This document shows positions 9,456 through 19,561 of a stretch of 64,000 nt of DNA, one piece after another. Source of the DNA: Cladorrhinum sp. PSN259 (taxonomy: Eukaryota; Ascomycota; Sordariomycetes; Sordariales; Podosporaceae); the NCBI GenBank assembly GCA_033725935.1, contig MU867094.1, positions 1 to 64,000 of the forward strand, given 5' to 3'. Position numbers and translations under genes: made by a program. Under the pieces are notes generated by a model, which was not told where the DNA came from, did not search any database, and saw nothing but the letters and a program-made list of their open reading frames with translations. The stretch's first letter is position 1. The number at the start of each line of letters is the position of its first letter.

Positions 9456-11245
9456 CTAAACGTCGAATTGCAAATAGGGATCATGCCCCCCGCCGTTCGA
9501 GTCAAAGGTATTCTTGACCCGCTGGTGGCCCCATTATGTTCGTGGTATGACGAATCGTGACTTCAAACAGATCCTAGGCCTTCCTTTGCCATTCCTTGTC
9601 GCCGGTGGTGCGCCGCATGTAGAAGGGTGATTTGAATATCTCACCCCCGAAATAGTAGCCTCTATCCTGCACTTCAAAAATCCCCTGTTCATGCAAGTTT
9701 TCCTTTTCTATGATGAGCTTGGTTGCCTCATCAATGTCCAACGGAAAGTTGTAAACCCTGGGACGCTTTTTGTTCTAGTATGAGTAAATTTCAGACACCC
9801 ACATTGTAATGAGATTTCTCGTCTCCCATTGACAATAAGTTGGCAAGAGACATGTTTGGATGGTCTTCACTTGAGAAGGGAGATGCGTCGGGGTGCGCCT
9901 TGCTGCATAGAGACAGCCCTCGGTCACCTGCGGGCCCCATTCAAATTGCTTTTTGCTCCCAAAATCTTTTCATAGAAGGGTGAATGTGGCACCTGCCGAA
10001 CATTGATGCTGTTTCAGGATGTTCGTGTTTTTCAGTTCACCTCTCTTGTCCTTGTACTTGATGTATCCTGGAAGATCTTTGTATGGCGTTTTGCGATAAA
10101 CTGGCTCGACTTTCCCTACAAGAAGCATGGGAATGTTGTCCGGGTTAGGTATTTGAAACATGTAAAGCCTCTCAAAATAGATCATCAAACACTTCCCCCA
10201 TTCTCTTGGGCCCTCGTTCGCTCCCCCCACGAGGGCATAGAGCTTGGACAGGTGTGTATAGAATTCATCGCCGTCTTTTCCCAGGCCGTAGTACTTCCCA
10301 TCCCACTTTAATCTGGGGGCAGCGGTGAGCTTGTTCGGGACGTTATAATTGAGACTGTGCTCTAGCTCTGACATTGAAGGTATCGAACTTGTTTCTGAGA
10401 ACTTTCTTCCAATACCACGGGTTTCTAGTCAGCTGTGTGAGCTTGGTGAACTCGAGAGCAAACCTAGCCAATTCGTTGAGCGTCATCAAGCCGTTTGGTG
10501 TTTGCATACCATCTGGTGCAGAGTCATACCTGTGATTCATGTTTGGTTAGCTACACTACAAAATCTTGCTTCTCGACCAAATAAGGGATCTCACCACTCC
10601 TTGTCCCACAGGATCTTGGGTATACCATTGGGGGTATCAAATGCCCCCTTATACCATGATGTGAGATCAAGTGCCCTTTGATACAAAACAATCCATATCA
10701 GGTTCTTTCCAGTCATCTCAAAATTGGCAAGCAGACTGCCCACAATTCTCACATTTGCCTCGTATGTGTTGATCCGTTTGTGAGAGGTGCCACGCAGGCT
10801 CCGCGTTCTCTGCCCGCTCACAATGTTCTCCCAGTCATTCTTGAGGCCCATAATCCAGAGTATCAAGAAGGTCAATTTGGTAAGCTATGCCCGGTTCCCA
10901 GCCAAAAGGATCAGTTTTATTGGAACAATGCTCCTTCCATGTCGTCCAACTGTGCAGGGAAGCTTCCTTCACAGCTTCCCGACGCTTCAGACGGGTGGCT
11001 TTCTCATCGTCTTTCTCTTCGGGTGGAGGGTAAGCTTGCACTCTGGGAAGCCGCTTCTCTGGAGCTTTCCAAGGGTAATTCCATTCTGGAGGGCAGGTGT
11101 AGGCCAATGTCTTCTCGGTGGTCGAGTTGGCTTCAGCAGCATGTGCCGCCACTCAGCTCAGGAGACCCCGGAGGCAGTAGCATGATATCAGCCCATAGAA
11201 GCCAATGGCAATTAGGAAGCGGTGTATTTGGTCATAGAGTGCCAT
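9456..11245 (-). pseudogene. Decayed multi-exon gene of unknown family (putative membrane protein)
   Basis: On the minus strand a protein-like reading can be followed from an ATG at 11245 to a stop at 9456, but it is broken many times. It opens with MALYDQIHRFLIAIGFYGLI, a likely membrane segment. An in-frame TGA (11153-11155) follows, then a long stretch (TCPPEWNYPWKAPEKR, HSWTTWKEHCSNKTDPFGWEPG). There is a frame change near 10,840, and a well-preserved GT-AG intron (about 10,529-10,601) joining WDKEW to YDSAPDG. Another frame change falls near 10,370. Aromatic-rich sequence (RLKWDGKYYGLGKDGDEFY) continues through further in-frame stops TGA 9970-9972, TAG 9775-9777 and TAG 9574-9576, then one more frame change to DPYLQFDV and the final TAG. 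Several stops are one C-to-T change from CGA or CAG. I do not recognise the family. Upstream exon remnants (MRVKVQPDRPRVFISYEAHF, about 11,390-11,500) may belong to it. Sequencing error cannot explain this many lesions. Confidence 0.75.
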
Positions 11246-11745
11246 GGCTTTTAAATGCTCATCTTATGATACGCCTAGATGTTTCTTAATGAGAATGGAG
11301 AGAAGACAGAGAATCAAACAAGCAGAACGACATTTCAGAAGCCAATGGTGAATCGGTCACATGCTTATTTTGCCTATCTACGCCTTACCAACACATTTTT
11401 TCCATGTCTGGAGATGTATCCTTTATCAAGTCAATCCAAAAGTGCGCCTCATAGCTAATAAACACACGAGGCCTATCTGGTTGAACTTTCACCCGCATTT
11501 CAAGTTCAAGCCATGATTAGCGTACCATGAACCAGACTGGAGACTTCCAACGGTCTCAAGAAGAAGAAAAAGTATATAGATCAAATTCCACCCGACTGTC
11601 CGTCATCCATCCGAGTCAGCTTCCAACACAAAACTATAAACTGCCGACAGCATCGCGAGATTAGCTTTGAAACCCGCCCACACCAGACATCATCACCAAA
11701 AGGCTGCAACACGACATCTCCACTCGAGATCGCACCATCACAGCC
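11246..11745. other. Region between the decayed gene and the small candidate gene
   Basis: It includes a possible upstream exon remnant of the decayed gene on the minus strand (about 11,390-11,500, PDRPRVFISYEAHFWIDL) ending at a GTAAGG donor-like site. The plus side from about 11,570 (ctatat-like sequence, then a CA-rich leader) looks like a promoter/leader for the candidate at 11746. Confidence 0.4.
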
Positions 11746-12104
11746 ATGAGGTCACGCACTACAGATCGCCCAAGATTTCCTCCTCCTAGGAACACAAAGT
11801 ACGTGCTTACCCCTCCCATATTTCCTACACAGCGCGACCCTCTTCAAGTCTCATCTTCAAGCTCAACATGATCCCCTCCCAGCCCATCTTCATCTAACCA
11901 TATGTAAAAAATAGGGGCCTCATCCTCTTCGTCATTGCTTCGGCCGCAGCTTGTCTCCCCAAGCCCGGCGGAGGCGGGGGCAATGGCCGACCACCGACAA
12001 ACGGGGCAGTCGCCATCATCCAGGAGCGCATTCGTCGTCTTCCAGGCGTCCCCTCAAGGAGAATACCTGCTCCCCCTTGTCACCTCCAACGACATGACAT
12101 ATAA
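11746..12104 (+). CDS. Candidate small membrane or secreted protein (80 aa, two exons)
   Basis: Exons 11746-11798 and 11915-12104 join through a GTACGT...TAG intron with frame kept, giving 80 aa. The product begins MRSRTTDRPRFPPPRNTK, then one hydrophobic segment (GLILFVIASAAACL, about residues 18-31), a Gly-rich linker (PGGGGGNGRPP) and a short basic tail with RRLPGVPSRRIPAPP. The intron joins exactly before the hydrophobic segment, and the upstream sequence is CA-rich like a fungal 5' leader; both favour a real gene. Against it are the short length, no recognised domain, and a large surrounding non-coding area. No function is assigned. Confidence 0.35.
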
Positions 12105-13429
12105 AACTGTCACTCTTCCACCGTATGCACACCCTCGACAGTAATCAATATCCACCTGGGGCACCTCCACCACGGCCTTCACTCTGTTCAAACAACACAA
12201 TAAGCAAATTCACCCGACCACGACACAACACCAAGCGCTTTATAAAAACCAGAATATCACCCGGCCGGCCAGTAAAAAGATGATCGCCTTGAGCAACCAA
12301 CAAGGAAATGGAGGGTTACTGAGAGAGGAATAGGGGTCAATGATAAAAAAAAAGAATGAAAAAAAAAAAAAAAAAAAAAAAAAAACCCCCCCAACCACCA
12401 CCCCAACCGGCAACGACACAGTTACAACCTCACTACATCACAGCCCAAACCCCGATTACGGTAAAACGCAAGTCCAAATCTGGCAGTCACATCGTCCCAA
12501 CCCATCAATCACACCGGACCCGAACGAAAATAAAATAAAAATAACAATAAAAATCCCTATAGGGCTGCAGCTCGAATAAAACCAGGGTATCCGCCGTTCC
12601 CGCTCTCACTAGGTAGTCTTGGGGACGAAAGAGGGAGGAGGAGAGCAACAGCACTGCCACAATCCTGTCATGCATGATGCACATACAAGTACATACCCGC
12701 GATACCGTCCCACGTACGAAGCAAGACCCTTAAATTTAATGTCAGCAGCAGCAGCAGCAAGGCTCGGCAATGACGTGCTATCATATTTCAGAGTTGTCTC
12801 GTTTGCTCTTGTCAAAATTATGCGGGTTCTCCTTTGTACAATGATTAGGCATTCATGGGGCATCGAGGAGGCGTTATCCCGTGTATATGTAGTTCTCGTG
12901 CTAACACACATATTAATGATATCAGATGCCGTCTACAACTGCGTCTGCTTAGTCCCACAAATCATTGCTTCTTATTAATCGCTGTAACTGAAAAAGATGC
13001 TCTCGCTGAATACGGAATTGCAACTAGATGCGAGAAAACGGGAAATAGGCCATATGACCAAAGAAAAGCATAAAAGAAATGACTGAGACATCAGAAATAT
13101 CAAGTCCACCCGTTTGAGAACATTCAATTCACGTTACCCATACCCCAAGCTCACTTGCTCCACATATTGGACCTCCAAGAAAAGGGGGAAGTCCAAAAGA
13201 GTGGGGATGATGGCGTTTGATGCCCATTACGAGAAACAGGGGAGCCCCTTGCGATTGACGTTTGTAAATATCAAGGCCCTCTTTCTTGCGCTACCCGAGG
13301 AAAGTTGTCCTGGCATTCCATCCAGAATGAAGTAGCAATTATGAAAATTCGAAAGACATCTCGCAGTTCTTTTGGTTCGTAAAAGGGGACGTTAAGACAG
13401 GATATCGTAGAACGAGAATCGCAACAGAT
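12105..13429. other. Gene-free stretch with poly-A tract, 3' side of calmodulin
   Basis: No supported gene. It holds a run of 27 A followed by 7 C (12359-12392), a (CAG)n-like run near 12,742-12,760 and, next to 13430, the calmodulin 3' UTR. Short open frames here have no protein-like character. Confidence 0.55.
12359..12392. repeat. A27 C7 homopolymer tract
   Basis: Twenty-seven consecutive A (12359-12385) are followed directly by seven C (12386-12392). It resembles an old poly-A insertion or a slippage tract. No flanking target-site duplication or retroelement coding sequence was found. Confidence 0.9.
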
Positions 13430-14380
13430 TTACTTCTGCATCATGAGCTGGACGAACTCGTTGTCTGTGAAACACAATGTCAGTGTGACGTTCTGGACCA
13501 TGACTGAGGTAGATAGCAAATGACATACAGTCGATACGACCATCACCATCCTGGTCAGCCTCACGGATCATCTCGTCAACCTCGTCGTCAGTGAGCTTCT
13601 CGCCGATGGAGGTCATGACGTGGCGCAGCTCAGCGGCAGAGATGAAACCGTTATTATCACGATCGAAGACCTGGCCGACTCTATTAGAATTGGGCGAATA
13701 TATCTTGACCGTAGACCAAGAGAAAACGAACCTTGAAAGCCTCGCGGATTTCCTCTTCGGAATCGGTATCCTTCATCTTTCTTGCCATCATAGTAAGAAA
13801 TTCTGATATTTTATACATTAGCAGCTGTCGCATGCTTAGTAGCATCATCAATTTGGGCGCCGTACCAGGAAAATCAATGGTGCCGTTGTTGTCCGCATCG
13901 ACCTCGTTGATCATATCTTGGAGTTCAGACTCGGATGGGTTCTGGCCCAGCGAGCGCATGACAGTGCCCAGCTCCTTTGTAGTGATCTGTCCTGTGGATT
14001 GGTTTAGTATATGATGTGTTGTGCGCAACGCGAGCCTTGCGTCCGAAGCAGGCGGGTTCGGGTTGAGTGTGCGAGGCAGTGAACACAGGGAACTAACCAT
14101 CGCCGTCCTTGTCCTGTTCAGGGGGTTAGCATTGTTTACTTGGTGACAGGAACTAGTCGACAAAAGACTTACAAAAAGGGAGAACGCCTCCTTGAACTCA
14201 GAGACCTGCTCCTCGGTGAGAGAGTCGGCCTGTTGTGGTGGGAACGGTCAGCTTTGGATGCCCTCTCGCGTCGCTGTTTAGTCTGTCCAGGTGCCGCCTG
14301 ATTGCCCCTCAACCGCGGGGTTCCTGTTGGCTCCCTCCAGACCAGAGGACCATATTGCGCGCGTGAAGGTGACGTACCAT
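13430..14380 (-). CDS. cmd1: Calmodulin
   Basis: Seven exons on the minus strand: 14380-14378, 14229-14173, 14113-14098, 13991-13866, 13802-13732, 13670-13529 and 13464-13430. They total 450 nt, i.e. 149 aa, the exact size of fungal calmodulin. All introns are GT-AG. The product starts MADSLTEEQVSEFKEAFSLF and has four EF-hands, with loops DKDGDGQITTKE (residues 21-32), DADNNGTIDF, DRDNNGFISA and DQDGDGRIDYNE, ending VQLMMQK. It is the universal Ca2+ sensor. One known partner, calcineurin B, is encoded 24 kb away. The first exon contains only the ATG codon and the third only 16 nt, so automatic gene finders may miss both. The 5' end is divergent from the syntaxin gene. Confidence 0.98.
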
Positions 14381-15070
14381 GTTGATGCTTCGGTAGGAGA
14401 GATAGAAATTTGTCGATGTGTTTGCCGATAGCAGTAGCGGTTGTTTGCAGAAGAATCAAGAGAACGGTGACAGATTGGGTCTCGGCGAGCTGATGGAGTC
14501 GTTCTCAGAATCAATTAAATGAGACGCAAGCTTTAGAGAAAGGGAGCGGGGCCCCTCCTAACGAGGCGCCCGGGCCTCAAGGCTCAACCTGCCGCCCACT
14601 AAGGGGCGGTCGGGTTCAGCAGGTCCAGCATCCATGTTGCTGCCTTTTCTGGGCGCGCCCGTGGTGCCAAGGGTTGTGCCTCCTGCCTGACGCCTGTTGG
14701 TGGTGTGCTCCACATATCCTATTACCAGCCAAGTTCCAGCTGGCAATCAGCTGCTCCAACGTGGTTATCAGTCTTTCACTGCCGTGGAAACCAGGTTTGG
14801 CGTCTTGGGGCGCATGGTGCCGCTATCAATTGGAATTGTGTCTCGTTTCGTCCGTCGTCATCGTCCCCTGGCCACGATTTTAGTCTCCTAGCCTCCGGAG
14901 CCAGTCAGCCAGCCGGGCGCACTGCAACAACGATTACGATGTGATGTCACAACATCAAAGACCCCATCTCCAACTGCGGCTACATATACACGGCCGGGAT
15001 CGCCTCTCCTCTCACAAATCATACATCTAGGGCCAACTGAAGGGATTCCTTACCCCTTCCGGCGTCCGCC
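14381..15070. other. Divergent promoter region, calmodulin / Tlg2 syntaxin
   Basis: About 690 bp lie between two divergent start codons. It serves as the shared upstream region. No gene or clear TATA element is identified with confidence. Confidence 0.6.
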
Positions 15071-16212
15071 ATGTGGCGAGACCGCACGAACCTGTATATT
15101 TCCTACCGGCAGTCCTACGCCCATCACCCGACACAACGAAACCGATATGGTCCGTCTGCTCCGGGAGACCGCTTCGGCGGAGGTAGTGGAGTGAGCAGCG
15201 CGGTGCTCTTCTCGGCGGATGAGGACCGGCGCGGGCTATTGTCCGCAGGGGCATACGATGTGGACGATGGCGATGCGGTAATAGAGATGGACCTATTACC
15301 TCCAAGATGGGCGGACGTGTCGGACGAAGTTGCGGAATTGCTTGCCGATATCGCCCAAAAGAGCCAGAAGTTGGAGCGATTGCACCAAAAGCATGTACTG
15401 CCTGGCTTCAACGATGAAGATACCAAGAAAGCCGAAGAGGGAGAAATTGAAAAGTTGACTCAGGCCATCACACGCGGGTTCCATGAATGCCACAAATGCA
15501 TAAAACGGATCGAGCAGATGGTGCGCGAGGGCAAAGCCAATGGCCAAATGAGCCGAGCCGACGAAACAATGGCAAAGAACATTCAGGTCAACTTGGCAAC
15601 GAGAGTGCAGGAAGCAAGCGCGGGTTTCCGCAAGAAGCAGAGTGCATATCTTAAAAGTAAGAAACCCCATCTATGCGGATCATAGGTTCCAGGGGCGAAT
15701 ACTGACTGCTGCGACTTCTAGAACTTAGAGGCATGGCCGGGTTGGCCAGTCCCATTGAACGCACATCAACACCCTCCCATGCGCTATCGGCTGGTGACCC
15801 TTCACTCTTTGAATCCGATGCAGACAGAACATATTCGCAATCGACCCTGCAAGCTGCAACGCACCAGAAACTTCTCAACTCGAACGACGCTGCTATTGCG
15901 CAACGGGAGCAGGAGATTGAGGATATTGCTCAGGGAATTATCGAGCTAGCAGACCTGTTCCGCGATCTACAAAGCATGGTTATCGACCAGGGAACCATGC
16001 TGGACAGAATAGACTACAACGTGGAATCCATGGCCACCGACGTTAAGGCGGCTCAGAAGGAACTTGCAACCGCGGAGGGATATCAGAAGAAAACAACCAA
16101 GCGGAAGATTATCTTCTTGTTACTACTAATAATTGCGGCCATGATAATATTGCTGATCATCAAGCCCAAAAAAAACCGAGGCTCTGGAGAAGAGGCTCAC
16201 AACCCGGGGTGA
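15071..16212 (+). CDS. tlg2: Tlg2/syntaxin-16-type t-SNARE
   Basis: Two exons, 15071-15656 and 15722-16212, with a GTAAGA...TAG intron, giving 358 aa. The start MWRDRTNLYISYRQSY and PPRWADVSDEVAELL are typical of Tlg2/syntaxin 16. The helical N-terminal region (about residues 80-195) is followed by a Qa-SNARE motif (EQEIEDIAQGIIELADLF, then VIDQGTMLDRIDYNVE with the zero-layer glutamine in DQG). A single C-terminal transmembrane anchor (IIFLLLLIIAAMIILLII) is followed by a short Lys-rich tail. Tlg2 drives fusion of endosome-derived vesicles with the trans-Golgi network. Its neighbours AP-1 gamma and clathrin light chain act in the same traffic step, though such linkage may be coincidental. 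It is divergent from calmodulin. Confidence 0.94.
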
Positions 16213-16803
16213 GAATCACAGGATCATAGCCAAGGAAGCTCTAAGAAGTTTTCCCGAAAGGGCACATATTGCTCAGAAATTTACAGCCTCGAGTAGGACA
16301 TATGTATAATGAGTTTTGTTTACTAGACACTAGGGTATGAGGGTATCATGGTGCTCGGGACGGTGTTGGCAAGCGCCCTTAGTTTCTATACAGATTAATC
16401 GATATGTATTGTAGCAAATCGGACGATTGTAAAATCGCAAACATGAATATAAACGCAGCTGTGAAGTGATCCTCAGGTTGCGGCCTTCAGCGGAATCCCT
16501 TCATTGAATGATTGAAAAGGGACAAGAGCTCGACCCTGAATTAGTGGAGCTTGGGTCAAGGACGGCACTTGGCAGGGTTGTGAGCTTCACATGGAGCTTC
16601 CGGCAAGAAGACCTAGAAGGGGGAAATATCGCTTAGCCAACCCTGAGCATTGACCAATTCCGCCCCATCCAACCGCATCGCTCCGTCATTCCAGTAGCGA
16701 GGAACCGAGACAATCAACCTTGAAGCTAAACCTCACAACACCACGCCCACAACAACCACCTTCAAGAACCAACTCCGCTCTGTTTTTTTCGAACACCGCA
16801 AAA
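16213..16803. other. Tlg2-COX7 intergenic region
   Basis: This contains the Tlg2 3' UTR and the COX7 promoter and leader. No gene is seen. Confidence 0.55.
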
Positions 16804-17450
16804 ATGGGGTAAGCAACGAAGTCCTTTTTCGAATGATTACGGTCCCTTCGAACAACGGATTCAATTGAGGAGAGGAGAGCTGGGAGGAGCAGTGGAGGAC
16901 CGAACAATTCCCGCGAAACGCAACCGTCATACGATTTGCTACACCCAGAGCTAGCAGCTATCCCGAAATGCACCACCACCACCTTCACCACCACGGTCAT
17001 CACCATATATATAAGACGACAATACGCATACAACATATGGCAGGGAGGGAGAAGAGGGAAGAGATATGGAAAACATATGCTAACTGTGGGGGAAATTTTC
17101 AGTCTCGTCAACGCCCCCAACAAGGTCCCTGACATGCAGCGGAAGTACCAGGCCGCCTACAAGGCTCACACCCGTATCTGGAGGATTGTGAGTATTGTAC
17201 TTTCCGGAGAAGAAGTACGCCAAAGATATTGGTGGCTAACGGGATGAACAATAGGGCCCCCGCAGCAACATCCTCCTCACCCCTTACTACATCCTGTTGT
17301 GGGGTACCACCGGTGGTATGTAGTTATTCTTTTGCGCTTCTCGCTTACAGATTTATGGCAGATTGCTGACGGCGTTTCGCAAATGTAGCTTCCATGTACG
17401 CCATGGGTCGTCAGGTCTGCGGCTACAAAACCTGGTTCGGCAAGAACTAA
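16804..17450 (+). CDS. cox7: Cytochrome c oxidase subunit 7 (VIIa-like)
   Basis: Four exons: 16804-16808, 17103-17187, 17255-17315 and 17389-17450, giving 70 aa, all GT-AG. The product reads MGLVNAPNKVPDMQRKYQ, then a TRIWRIGPRS segment and a hydrophobic stretch (NILLTPYYILLWGTTGASMY) forming one transmembrane helix, ending GYKTWFGKN. The GPRS-x-ILLTPYYI block parallels the HPRSALYLYPFYAI block of yeast Cox7, a small nuclear-encoded subunit of respiratory complex IV in the mitochondrial inner membrane. The first coding exon has only 5 nt and is followed by a 294-nt intron, long for this window, so this gene is easily missed or mis-started. The identification rests on this short block and on size. 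Confidence 0.85.
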
Positions 17451-18004
17451 ATCTACCTAATGTGAATTGGGTAGAGGATAGAGCTTTGAAGGAGCGTGGT
17501 TAGTCCTAATGCAAAGGAAATACATGGATGATGGCTCTTGATTGGGCTTGTGTATGTATACCAGCGTGGGGGAAAGAAGAAGAATGGAGAGAGTCTATAT
17601 GCCTTCTGTTTCAGATCACGCTGTGTTCAAAGGAAATGGATGCAGCGGTTTCGAAGCTGGCTTTTCTTTTTCTTTTCAAACTCACTAGTGCGCTCGAAAT
17701 GTCCAGGAACTAGGCAATCACTGTGAGCCTGCGGTGCATATATGTAGTCCTCTGCTAAACGTTTTGGTTCCCATTGGTATCTTTTGACGCCTGACTGCTA
17801 AATGCCCGAGAGAAGTCCTGTACCTGTGAGATAGAGCCCCCCTTCTAAAAGTACATTAATCGGTTTGATTTTGCTGTTGTTTCTTCATGGCCACGAAGCT
17901 CAATGTGACACGCTGATTTGAGCTGGCATTATAGCATGATAAAGAAACCACCCTTTCCCCAAGTCCCTTTAACGATGGTATGTAATTATTTAAAGCCCGC
18001 ACGC
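17451..18004. other. Convergent 3' region between COX7 and clathrin light chain
   Basis: Only 3' UTR-like sequence is visible here. No gene is supported. Confidence 0.55.
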
Positions 18005-18859
18005 TTAATAGCCCTCGGCACCAGGTGCCTTCTCATCCTTCCGTAAGCTGACGAGCAACTCACGGAACCTCTCCTTACCCGAGCCAGATGCACCACCCTT
18101 TGCTCCCTTGCCGCTAACATCAACCAACTTGGCAATGCGCTCCCAGCTAGTACCACCGGATGTGGTGTCTGTACGGTTGGCAAGGAACTGCTCCTCCTCC
18201 TTCCGTGTCTGTGTAACCATCTTTTCCTTCTTGGTGTTGTAGTTCTCATAGAAGTCGTCGATGTTTTGCTGGGCTTCCTTGACCGTCTCGGCGCGCTGCT
18301 GAGCAAACTGTTCAGCCCGCTTAGCGTTTTGGGCATCCCGCTTCTCTCGCCACTCCTTGATGACCTCGGGCTCCTCTTCCTCTTCGGTATAGGGGGCATA
18401 GCCGGAGTTGTAGCTAACGGAAGGTCCGGTAATAGTGGTGGCGTCGCGGATTGGAAGCCCCTGAAATTTCGTTAAGGTTAGTAAACAATCATGGGAGCCA
18501 CGATAAGCCAGTTCCTCCATACCTCTTGCGGGCTGGTGATGTCTGGGAACTGAGTGTCGAATGCAGCGGTGTTGTTGCCTGAGGGGATGCCGCCCCCTAG
18601 GAGGTCGTCATCGCCATCGTCAAAGCCGGCGTCTTCGACTGTCGCAAACTGGTTGGCATCGTCGCCTAGGACTGCTTTCTCTCGCTCGAGGAAGTTGGTG
18701 GTTGAGGCGTCTGTTACGTCTTGAACATCGGTTTGGGCTGTGCGTGCGCATGCAAATGTTAGAGGCAACTTGCCCAATAGTAGTTTAGAGGCTAGGCGCA
18801 ACTGCTACCAACTTACCGCCAGAATCAAAGTCCTCGAGAGAGGGAAATCGTTCAGCCAT
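18005..18859 (-). CDS. clc1: Clathrin light chain
   Basis: Three minus-strand exons: 18859-18817, 18737-18523 and 18460-18005, giving 237 aa with GT-AG introns. It starts MAERFPSLEDFDSG, the conserved clathrin light chain opening. An acidic region (ERE...LGDDANQF, DDGDDDLLGG) is followed by the heavy-chain-binding coiled coil (PEVIKEWREKRDAQ through AQQNIDDFYENYNTKKEKM, about residues 125-185). It ends with the C-terminal TSWERIAKLVDVSGKG and ERFRELLVSLRKDE blocks. The protein regulates clathrin assembly on TGN/endosomal and plasma membranes, together with AP-1 (encoded 10 kb to the left). The gene is divergent from the CID-protein gene to the right. Confidence 0.96.
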
Positions 18860-19561
18860 GGTGACCAATGTTGTCGAGTCGAATAATGAAATGGGATTTC
18901 TGGGTGCTGGTAAAATATCAAGCGCGGGAGAGTGGTGTGCCAACGAGAAGTTATTGAATGGTCAATGGGCGGGCCAGTTTAGGAATATGGGATAGTGGAA
19001 GGTGCCCGCCGGTCCCTTTGATCGCGCCAGGTTGCTTGCTGCGCCTGCGCTGGCTGACAGCTGGGGACTGCCCAGCGATTGGCTGACAGGGGCCATGATA
19101 TGCTTAAAGCGGGGCCATACCTCTACTTTATGCTTCAAGCCGCAACCAATGAAACCGTCTTCTGATGCAAGTTGAAAGCTCCAAGCCAATCTCTCCAAAC
19201 CTGGAACCTTCCGCCTTTCCTTCTTCCATCATCATCAACAAACAACCTGGGGAAGGCCGGCTGCATCCTATCGCTCCTGTGCACAACTCCCTGGGAAGTC
19301 TGTAATTGAAGGCACAAAATTGACGAGCCCTTGATCTGAAGTAGGGCAATCTGATGCAAGCATAGATTGCTACAGGTCGTGGCATTTGCAAAGACGATTC
19401 CATCCAGCCAGCATCTAAATCGTAATTTGATGAGCTTCTGATTTTGAGGTTTGAGAATACACACGTCATTCATCATTGAGCCCATCAATTGCGAACATCG
19501 CTTTATTTCTTTCATCATCACCATCTTGTCTACTGCCTGATTTACCATATCACGGTTCAAA
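18860..19561. other. Divergent promoter region, clathrin light chain / Rtt103-like
   Basis: About 700 bp lie between divergent starts. Open frames here on the minus strand show no protein-like character. No gene is supported. Confidence 0.6.

Noticed and set aside
12619..12978. 119-codon plus-strand frame downstream of calmodulin
   Set aside because: It is opposite the probable calmodulin 3' region and has no signal peptide or domain despite hydrophobic patches.
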